Shown: positions 55,700 through 64,000 of the stretch, piece by piece
Layout of the letters: each line of letters begins with the position of its first letter
How positions within the stretch are numbered: the stretch's first letter is position 1
Source: Meconema thalassinum
Lineage: Eukaryota > Arthropoda > Insecta > Orthoptera > Tettigoniidae
Reading direction: 5' to 3'
NCBI GenBank assembly: GCA_946902985.2
Contig: OX336388.2
Span: 366,531,387-366,595,386, forward strand
DNA length: 64,000 nt
Made by a program: the position numbers and the translations under genes
Notes under the pieces: generated by a model
The model's database searches: none
What the model was told of the DNA's origin: nothing
What the model saw: only the letters and a program-made list of their open reading frames with translations

Positions 55700-56920
55700 T
55701 ATTTCGGACGGTCACCATGTTGGATTTTATATATGTAGGTCCTAGAGTTATGTACTGTTACATGCAGATTATTGTGAACGTGTAGTATTCAAACTTCAAT
55801 CGCATGATTAGGACACCAGAAGTAACAAGGAGATTTTAAAATTTCGCGCGACGCCATCTTGTGGTTATGGTAAAAATTGAAATAAATTAGATGCCAGTGG
55901 ATTTACATTCGTATAAGGATTTACTGTACCAAGTTTCACTGCACTCGGATGGTTAAATTCCGAGAAACGACCATGTGAATATTTATAATTCGCATCGCCG
56001 CCATGTTGGATTTGTGATCACCAGGTTATTTAAAGTCATATTGGTGAACTTAAGTTCATAGCTCCTATGAACATTAAAAAATTCAGTCTGATTGCTATAA
56101 TAGATTCGTAGATATTCAAAGCCGTCTAAATATTTCGGATGGTCGCCATGTTCGATTTTTAAATGTATAGGCCATAGAGGCATGTATCATTAAAGGAAAA
56201 TTATTCCGAAGGTTCATTATTCAAACTTTCACTTCGATCGCATGATTACGACACAAGAAATAAACACTTAATTTTAAAATTCGCACAGCCGCCATCTTGA
56301 GGTTATGTAAGCAATTGAACTAAATTAGATACCTGTGCATTACAATGTGTATAAACATTTCCTGTACCAGATTTCATTGCGTTTGGAACATTAAATCGCG
56401 AGAAAGGTCTATTTGAAATGTTCCAATTCGCTTGGCCGCCATGTTCGTTTTGGAGCTAACCGGTTTTTGAAAGTCATATAGATGAACTTCCAGTAGTGCC
56501 CTTTATCTCCGTACAAAATTTCAGGGTGATACCGCTAATTGTTTCAGAGATAGAGAATGCCGGTGAAATATTTCGCACATTCGCCATCTTGTGGTTATGT
56601 ACACAATTCAACGAAGTTAGATGTCGGTGCATTACAATGTGTATAAACATATACTGTACCAAGTTTTATTGCGTTTGGTTGGTTAAATCGCGAGAAACGT
56701 CTATTTAAAAGTCTCAAATTCGCGTGGCCGCCATGTTGGTTTTGTAGTTACCAGTTTTTCAAAAGTCACACAGGTGAACTTCTAGTATTTCCGTTTATCA
56801 GCGCAATAAATTCCAGGGTGATATTGGTAATAGCTTCGGAGATATTGAATGCTGGTGAAATATTTCGCACAGCCGCCATGTTGGATTGGTGAGACGTAAC
56901 AACATTTGAAGGGCACGGTC
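55700..56920 (+). repeat. Phased array, ~146-bp period (second block)
   Basis: Variants of GCCGCCATGTTGG occur near 55716, 55850, 55996, 56147, 56288, 56434, 56580, 56726 and 56872; the last five intervals are 141-146 bp. Three unit types can be told apart by the words after the motif (GATTTTTAAATG, GTGGTTATGTA, GGTTTTGTAGTTACC), which suggests a higher-order arrangement. Confidence 0.85.
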
Positions 56921-57004
56921 CGGGTCGTCTTGTATAGTGCTATGAACTTTCTGAGTTTCATTGAAATCGCTCCAGCCGTTTAGAAGTTATTGGGGGGACA
57001 CATG

Positions 57005-57050
57005 CACACTCCTCACACACACACACACACACACGCACACACACACGGAA
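57005..57050. repeat. (AC)n microsatellite
   Basis: ACACACAC tract with a few substitutions, closing the second block after GCCGTTTAGAAGTTATTGGG. Confidence 0.9.
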
Positions 57051-58413
57051 AGATCTCATTAGCCTGTTTTCTCAAAATTGAAAATATACTAAAAATATGC
57101 CTAGAAATATGCAACCATCTCTAATTACAACGACGTTTCCTAACTATCAAGAAAGTGAATCGGTTTTTCGGAACTGAGAAAATTCATGGCTCTGCAAAGT
57201 GTTTACGTTGTTCGGAAGTCTACTACATCATGAGTTCTGTGGCGGTTGGATATCCCTCGGTTCGGATTGAACCCTGGCTCCACGGATCCGTGAAGATTAC
57301 ACGCTAAGAAAGGGACATGTCCTAGCGTTCGCCTCCCTCGTCGTCCACAGAAATATGCCGCAAATGGCATGGCTCTCGTTCCCTATCCAGTCATCCAGGC
57401 ATTGCTCCCCTCACATACTGCCGCTCTAGCCGCTAGTCATCCTAGTACAGCGGGGCAGTGACTTTATCATATTATGAGGTAGTTTCAAATGCACACACAG
57501 TATCCTGCTAATGTGGCCCATAGTCTATTAGAATGTCCACTTATATGTCCAAGTTGATATTACGGGGCAGAATGATCATAATAATTCCTGGTAATAATGT
57601 CTTCACTAAACATGGGCTGATTCTGGCATGATATTCCCTATGTAAAATATAAGCTATTAAGGTATCTCACTAGCACTTTGCAAATGTCATATGGCCAGCT
57701 TGGACACGATCCCAGTTCATAAGTGGTGTGTAATTGGTGGGAGTGACACACAATACAATAGTCAATCACTTGTGTAAAACAAGTCACACTCACATACCTG
57801 TATTTTTCTTGAAGTATTCAACAAGATGAATTATCACAATCATGATAATAATTATAAGTTTCGGAGCACTCGATAACACTTCAACTTTTTCACCACCAGT
57901 GCAAAATAAAACAATGTCCCTTGGACATAAGAACGTTGCGGAGATTTCCTATCTTCATCGAGCACTTGCGCAGTATGACGTAGTATTAGAATATCGTGGC
58001 GACCTGCTTCACAGCACACACGTAGGTGACTGTAACTGTAACTTCACCACCAAAGGAGCCAGCTTTTATACAGCCTCAGGGGCACATATCGATGGCTAAT
58101 ATCGCATTACGTAATGCGAAGTCTCCTATCCTATTGGTCCTCGTCATGGAAAACTCTAGATGGTCATCAATTTCAATCAAAATATCAAGACTAAACTGAA
58201 GAATTACTCCAAATGTAATTCTGAAGTGCTGATACAATAATCTTCCTTAACCAAAAACCTAGCAAGCAGATTGCGTTCCAATATTCCCTGGCTGCACGTG
58301 GGACACGCGGCTCTTTCAAACTATGGTGAGTCGACAGCCTGTCGCAGCCTCGCTGACGTCATAGAGCGCGCGCTTCAAAATCACTCCCAGCCAATCCATC
58401 GTAAATGGGCACA
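57051..58413. other. Gene-free stretch
   Basis: An 85-codon frame (57842-58099) shows no domain. Nothing else supported. Confidence 0.5.
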
Positions 58414-59210
58414 ATACCATTCATCTGATTGCGATTAAACTTTAGTAAATTGTTGTGTACACTCCAGGGAAGGTGTCTGGCTTAGTACATGCATTTCACG
58501 ATAGGTAGCGCACGAGTAGATTCAAGAAATGAGCGACGGCATGCAAATCGTTTCAAAAGAGTCCCATATGCGTTCATATACCATTCATCCGATTGCGATG
58601 AGACTTTGATGAATCGTTGAGTACACTCCAGGAAAAGTTTCAGGCTTAATAAATCTATTTTACAATAGGTAGCAGACGAGTATATTCAACAAATGGGTGA
58701 TGGCACGCGTATCGTTAAAACAAAATATTGTATGCGTACATATGCCATTCATCTGATTGCGATGAAACTTTGATGAGTTGTTGTGTACACGCCTGGGAAG
58801 GTTTTCGACTTAGTAAATCCATTTTACAATAGGTAGAGTACGAGTAGATGCAACAAATGAGTGGCGAAGCGTTTCAACATAATCCCGTATGCGTTCACAT
58901 ACCATTCATCGATTGCGATGAAACTTTGTTGAGTTGTTGTGTACACTTACGTGAAGGTTTATAACTTAGTAAATCCATTTCACAGTAGGTAGCGCAAAAG
59001 TAAATTTTAAAAATGAGTGACAGCGCACAAATCGTTTAATCAAATTCGGTATGCGTTCATATCCCGTTCATCCGATTGCGATTAAACTTTGGTGAATTGT
59101 TGTGCACGCTCCCACGAATGTTTCTAAATTAGTTAATCCATTTTACGATAGTTTAGAGGCAGTTAACGGAAACTGAGAAAGGATTGCTTCCAAAAGCACT
59201 TCCAGAAACA
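58414..59210 (-). repeat. Tandem array of five ~160-bp units
   Basis: ATACCATTCATC-like words start at 58414, 58578, 58742, 58899 and about 59059 (spacing 157-164 bp), each followed by GATTGCGATNAAACTTTG, TGTGTACAC and TTAGTAAATCCATTT. The array is followed by GCCGGGCACAGCTAGTT (59255-59271), the ACTAGC opening in reverse, so the element reads on the minus strand. Confidence 0.88.
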
Positions 59211-59271
59211 AAATTACAACGCCAACATTTCCTTTGATTGGTATTACAACGAATGCCGGGCACAGCTAGTT

Positions 59272-60146
59272 AAGAATAAGTTACGATCAACTACTATTAC
59301 ATATTCACACCTAGTCAATATACTTGTTCTGTGCACATCATTGAGAGATTGTTAAATAGAAAGCAAGTTCAAAAATCATATTAAAGTATTAAAGTAATAT
59401 TACAGGTCATCAAGATTGTAACCTACTGCAGTTTAATGAGTATTTCTACAATAATTCAATATATTTCTTAATGATAGTTTTTTAAATACATAAAATAAAT
59501 TATATGAGTATGTGAATAACTTAATTATTTTTATGCTCGACGATGTCGAAATGTAAACATAATGTGCCAGGAAACTGTATCATAATGATGGTCATTATAA
59601 CACTGTTTTTCATTACGATATAGTTTCTCCAGCCACTCAGGGCTCATTCATTGACCAATTAGGTAAGGATACTTTCGCGCATGCGCTCAAAATCCAACAT
59701 GTCGGACTTAAAACACAGCATCTTTCTATATAAATTACCGACATGGAATACGCACCGTCCATATGTTCGCGTAAATAAACTGGCGAATATGAGACAAGAA
59801 ATAGCACTATACCTTTATATCCCCAACACCAATTTCAACACAGTGCATTGCTTTCAAACGACTTCGGTGACAATACTAGTGAATGCTTTAGAGCTGGACA
59901 GAACGCTGTAAACATATGGCCTGCATATGGCATTGCAAGCAAACTGAGCGCATGCGTCGGTCGGTCAGAGAACTTGAAAACCAGAGATATCATACGGTAC
60001 TCAACGCTTGCACTCCGATCACAAAATTCAAGTGGCAGACTCTCAACAGATAATTATGAATATTTATGTTAAAACATATAATAAAGTTATATTTATCGTC
60101 GAACATAAACAGTCGTATGCAGCCCGCCTATAATGGTAATTAAGAC
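59272..60146. other. Gene-free stretch
   Basis: AT-rich; two short open frames (59681-59911 and 59848-60072) without recognised domains. Confidence 0.5.
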
Positions 60147-60162
60147 ACTCGTATACTGTAGT

Positions 60163-60498
60163 GAAAATGAATGAAAATCCACAGCCTGCTTCCAGTCTCA
60201 GACCGGGTCAGGAATGGAATGAATGAAGCCCCCATCTAGCGGCGAGGATATGAACTGTGCCGGCTGCCGAGGCCTGACGCACTCCTCTGGGGCAATGATT
60301 AAATGAATGACAGATGAAATGAAATGTTAGTGGAGAGTGTTGCTGGAATGAAATTTGGACAGGGAAAACCGGAGTACCCGGAGAAAAACCTGTCTGCCTC
60401 CGTTTTGTCCAGCACAGATCTCACATGGAGTGACCGGGATTTGAACCACGGACCCAGCGGTGAGAGGCCAGCGTGCTGCCGCCTATGCCACGGAGGCT
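60163..60498 (-). mobile_element. SINE family C, full reverse copy, 16-bp duplication
   Basis: An exact target duplication ACTCGTATACTGTAGT lies at 60147-60162 and 60499-60514. The 336-bp unit is collinear with 34388-34720, with box A TGGCATAGGCGG and box B GGTTCAAATCCC in reverse. Confidence 0.95.
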
Positions 60499-60727
60499 AC
60501 TCGTATACTGTAGTATACATTCAAAATAATTCTTAGTACGACGAAAATACGTTTCGTCATTTGTATTGCACGAGCAGATGGTAAACCAGGCGACACAAAC
60601 AATCGTCATAAGAATCCACACCCGTGACTGGTTCAACGACGGAAGGAGCGTCAGCGGAGGGGGATTGACGCATGCGCAGAGCGCCGACGAAGAGAGATGA
60701 GCAAGAGATCGGCGGGCCCGATTTCAT

Positions 60728-61111
60728 ATGGTCGTTCGCTGGTGTTGCATGTTCAGTGAAGGACGCCAGATTATAGAGGATGAAGGTCTGAGTGGCCATC
60801 TCTCCACATCCACAAATGAAAACATCATTGCTCGAGTAGGGGATATGGTGTTAGTGAACAGGCGCGTAACTTTGGGCGACGTGGCGTCCACACTGCGTAT
60901 TGGTCGTGCCTGGGCCCAACAGATGCTCCATCATGTGATGTGTTACCGAAAAGTGTCCGTAAGATGGGCACCGAGAAACCTGACCCCGGAGCAGGCTGGT
61001 CAACAATTCCTTGCGTCGCACGGCGCCGAGTTTTACCAGAGTGGTTCCTTCCAACTGATTGGACGCTACGACAAATGTCTCAATGTCGGTGGCGACTATA
61101 TCAAAATATAG
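60728..61111 (+). pseudogene. mariner transposase with core deleted in frame
   Basis: The open frame joins an N-terminal DNA-binding part (EDEGLSGHLSTSTNENIIAR, then NRRVTLGDVASTLRIGRAWA and YRKVSVRWAPRNLTPEQ) directly to a mariner C-terminus (AEFYQSGSFQLIGRYDKCLN, VGGDYIKI). The whole catalytic core with its three Asp is missing, yet the frame stays open for 127 codons. The first helix-turn-helix is missing or lies in the unrecognised upstream sequence. I could not find terminal inverted repeats. Confidence 0.8.
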
Positions 61112-61299
61112 CGTAAGGCGTATAGCTCATGATGCCATGGTGTAACCTATTTTAGTTTGGCAATAAAGGGTACTTGGGAAAAATTTGACGAAACATATTT
61201 TCTCTAACAAAGTTGGTTCATTTGTTGATATGTAACATCTTTCCACTCGGTATTTGTATATTTTTTGTGGGGGTGATTTTGAAAATGAAACGGGAATGG

Positions 61300-61779
61300 A
61301 GGACAACATCAAATATACTGTGCGACAAGAAGGTACCAGAAAAATTAAAAGGGAAGGTACACAAGGCCGTGGTGAGACCATCAATGGTATACGGGGCAGA
61401 AACCTGGCAAATCAGAAGAAGATGGGCAGAAACACTGGACGTGGCAGAAATGCGTATGCTGAGATGGGCAAGTGGACATACAAGGCTGGACAAATTGAGA
61501 AATGAAGTGATTAGGAGACGACTTAGCGTGGTGCAAGTTTCTGAGAAAGTCAGAGAACCTGGCCTCAGATGGTATGGCCATGTTAAGAGAAGAGATGTAG
61601 ATTATGTGGGTAATAGGATGATGGAAATACTTCCACCAGGGAAACGGAGTCGAGGACGACCAAAAAGGCGATGGATGGACAGCATTCAAGAAAGCATGAA
61701 ACAGCGGGGGCTTGTGGAGGAAATGGTCCGGGATAGAACAACGTGGAGGAGGAATATCCGCATCAGCGACCCCAGATAA
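61300..61779 (+). pseudogene. RTE-like LINE polyprotein C-terminus
   Basis: Open to the natural stop: TTSNILCDKKVPEKLKGKVH, AVVRPSMVYGAETWQIRRR, VAEMRMLRWASGHTRLDKLR, LRWYGHVKRRDVDYVGNRMM, RGRPKRRWMDSIQESMKQRG. This is the region after the reverse transcriptase (thumb and C-terminal domain). Any ATG-initiated version would begin in the duplicated target (ATGAAACGGGAATGG), so the start codon is not from the LINE. No catalytic residues are included. Confidence 0.88.
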
Positions 61780-61826
61780 GTGGGATTAATCATGCTGGTG
61801 AAGAAGAAGAAGAAGAAGAAGAAGAA
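61300..61826 (+). mobile_element. 5'-truncated RTE-like LINE with 13-bp duplication
   Basis: An exact target duplication GAAACGGGAATGG lies at 61287-61299 and 61827-61839. Only the last 527 bp of the LINE were copied, ending in a (GAA)n tail (61800-61826), as expected for target-primed reverse transcription that stopped early. Confidence 0.93.
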
Positions 61827-61886
61827 GAAACGGGAATGGCTGGGACGGAAACAATGAGTGCGCGCGATGGCGGAGATTGGTACCAC

Positions 61887-61960
61887 GACGTTCTGTCGGC
61901 CATGTGGCTATGTGGAATGTATATGGCATACGGTTTACTTCAAGGTTTGGAGGTCATTGG
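61887..61960 (+). repeat. Direct repeat, copy 1
   Basis: CTGTCGGCCATGTGGCTATG, GAATGTATATGGCATACGGT and TTACTTCAAGGTTTGGAGG recur with substitutions at 62137-62207. Confidence 0.8.
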
Positions 61961-62136
61961 AGGTAGGCTTTGTAAAGGAATAGATGAAGGTTATGAATTG
62001 TGCTATTAAAAATGGTTCGTGATATATGTGAAGAAATATATAAAAGGAAATATTCTATTGTCTTTACTATGTCGCATTGGCTGTATCTTACTACAACATA
62101 TTACATAGCTCCTCCAAAGAAATAAAATGATGGAAT

Positions 62137-62207
62137 GAGTACTGTCGGCCATTTGACTATGATGAATGTATATCTCATACGGTTTACTTCAGGATTTGGA
62201 GGCCCCA
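62137..62207 (+). repeat. Direct repeat, copy 2
   Basis: Second copy of the 61887 segment, about 250 bp downstream. Confidence 0.8.
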
Positions 62208-62444
62208 TTACAGATATTCCTACAATAAATCATCTTCAAGTTGTCGTTCTTTGGTGTGAAAATATTCATTATATCATATTTGCTGAAAACAATTATGATT
62301 TATTAATTCGTCATACTTTTGCTGTATTCTTATTTAATGTAAGCATGTTACACATCTTATGCGACTGAAAGGCTCGTATTTTTTTTAAAATCAATATACT
62401 GGCACAAGCTCAAAATTGGTTGGCCACCGCTGTCTAACAGGAAC

Positions 62445-62480
62445 ATGACCTAGATGTTTGCGGCATTAAACAACAACCAT
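62445..62480 (+). repeat. Retroposon-like 3' tail
   Basis: ACATGACCTAGATGTTTGCG then GCATTAAACAACAA resembles the terminal CCTAGATGTTAGG...TTAAAACAACAA of the dimeric retroposon. The body upstream is different. Confidence 0.5.
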
Positions 62481-63909
62481 GGGCATCCGTACTAGTTCCT
62501 ACTTATTTTAATGAATAAAATAGACTACCAATACTTAAATACTTCATAACTATTGGTGTAACTATCCAGCCACGTAAGTGAACAAACCAAGCGTTGAATG
62601 CAAGCTTGGAGATGCAACATCCAACAGTAGACCATTTCCCAGAGCAGTAATGTTGTGGACAAGTAATTATATTCCGGATTCCACAAGTGGATAATGTAAC
62701 AGATTCATTAAATTCCCACGTTGGTTGGCAGAATATTAAATGGTCATAATTACTGGTGTCATATTATGGATTTTCAGCTAGTACTGTGCACCGTGTTTCA
62801 TGGTCATTGGGCTAGCATTAAATTTCCTGCATGGCCACTCTTCGCGAAATTAATTGCCTTCCTGTAATTGTGTATGGGAGTACAGAGTGCCTGTATTATA
62901 TATTCAGAATAATGCTGCGTGATAGGAATATTAAACACCTATATGTACTGTAAATGAATGGGACGTGCCCTTTAATTTTCGACAATTCATAGTTAGGATA
63001 TGTTTAGATCAATGATGCATAAGGTATGCTTTAACGTTGCGAATTAAAGTCTATTATTTGTTAACCAACTCGTTTGAGATTTTTACCAAAAAGCACACAC
63101 CATTGGACTAAGATAGTCATATACTGAAATCAGTATTTTCTGCTTTATCTTCACAATAAAAAAATAGTTTAATAAAAAAGCACATCAATTTTCAAAATGT
63201 GACAACATTTCCAAAAAAAATATTGCCTGGATTTTTACTTCACTAAGTTGAAGTATACCCATCATAGAATGTTGTGAACTAGGATCTTCAATTAATTACC
63301 ATTAATAGATACGGAGCTAGACAATAAAGTTGAAAAAAAAACACGTTTGAAATTAATTGTAATAATTAAAAAAAGTTTCCTTCACAACATGAAAGAAGTT
63401 CAAGTTTACAACATCCCCACATTCATGAGCTTTAATTTGATGTATTAAAGAATTCCGTACCTCAACTGTAAGGTTATTTATGTTTATTTGAAATATAAGA
63501 GAAAGATCACACGGACACAGGTAAGCTGACATTTGTTTAACTGTTGTTCAGCAATGGAATCCAACACCAAAGAGGTTATTACAACACTGAAGTCTTTAGA
63601 ATATGCAAGTAGTGGCATCTATTGTTCACAACCAAAACTATGAACTATATACCCAGGAGGAATGCAAAGAAGGAAAGTTGAAACAGATAATCTGACAAGA
63701 TATTCACTGTAGGATGTAGCCAGGACCCTGCAGCCACGCCCCATGACACGTGCGCATGAGGCTATTTAAATCATATTTTCAGGCATTTACAGTAGGAATA
63801 TATGTATGTATTATATCTCATTTTGAAGAAGATATATCAAGCTTTCATTTCCGATGAAAAAAATTAAAAACATTTTTCGGCGAAAAATGACATTCTCAAC
63901 ATTAATATC
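62481..63909. other. Gene-free stretch
   Basis: AT-rich sequence with no supported gene, microsatellite or repeat shared with the rest of the window. Confidence 0.55.
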
Positions 63910-64000
63910 AGGTGCGATCAAAAAATAACGAGCCAGAGGCTGCAATGCGCAAACCGGTGACGACGTCGGCTAACCGTGGCGTGTGTAACGAGATGTGGTT
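63910..64000 (+). mobile_element. mariner 5' end, cut by window edge
   Basis: The last 91 bases align without gaps to 31584-31674 (CAATGCGCAAACCGGTGACG and CGTGGCGTGTGTAACGAG), with about 10 mismatches. The base pair before it is TC instead of TA. The rest of the element lies beyond the window. Confidence 0.88.

Noticed and set aside
57842..58099. 85-codon open frame with a Cys-Asn-Cys-Asn patch
   Set aside because: No family resemblance and a low-complexity start; probably chance.

Overview
The window reads as gene-poor, repeat-saturated genomic DNA of an insect with a large genome. The transposon mix (DD41D, DD34D and DD34E Tc1/mariner elements, piggyBac, hAT, RTE-like LINEs, many tRNA-derived SINEs) and the AT-rich spacers fit a polyneopteran such as an orthopteran or stick insect; this is an inference from repeat content, not from a host gene. 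I find no convincing host protein gene, rRNA or true tRNA, and no operon-like structure. Nearly everything that can be explained is a transposable element (TE), a TE fragment or a tandem repeat.

Left part (1-9,000): a 3 x 60 bp tandem repeat; an intact-looking 1.33-kb DD41D Tc1/mariner-superfamily transposon (1954-3286) with one open transposase; a 'dimeric retroposon' bounded by an 11-bp target duplication (3406-4091); a 762-bp non-autonomous hAT with an exact 8-bp duplication (4307-5068); and several SINEs. From 8,900 to 13,170 is a 4-kb AT-rich stretch in which I see no gene.

Middle (13,000-31,500): SINE fragments, a decayed LINE (17,555-18,577), another dimeric retroposon (19,548-20,279), and the most instructive structure of the window: a piggyBac-like transposase gene (22,927-29,430) split by a Tc1 element (23,218-24,683) and by a small hAT (25,363-28,698). 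That hAT carries a second, larger hAT (25,412-28,136), whose transposase is itself split by a 226-bp TA-flanked MITE (27,352-27,577). Each hAT boundary has an exact 8-bp duplication, so the order of insertion can be read directly.

Right part (31,500-64,000): a broken mariner (31,584-32,950) inside an inverted pair of older mariner ends; a foldback-like region with compound inverted ends (33,612-36,486); a hAT MITE with subterminal ATGCTCGA repeats containing a retroposon copy that carries an ~800-bp, ~29-bp-unit minisatellite (38,555-40,593); hAT, LINE and mariner remnants; three internally deleted Tc1/mariner-like copies that keep only the DNA-binding end or lack the catalytic core; dispersed elements opening with ACTAGC; and two long blocks with a ~145-bp and a ~160-bp repeat period (54,540-56,920 and 58,414-59,210). 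The final 91 bases are the 5' end of another copy of the mariner at 31,584.

There is no cooperating gene system visible. The genes relate to one another as autonomous elements, their non-autonomous parasites, and layers of insertion. Boundaries supported by a duplicated target site are reliable to the base; other repeat boundaries are approximate because they were judged by eye between copies inside this window.
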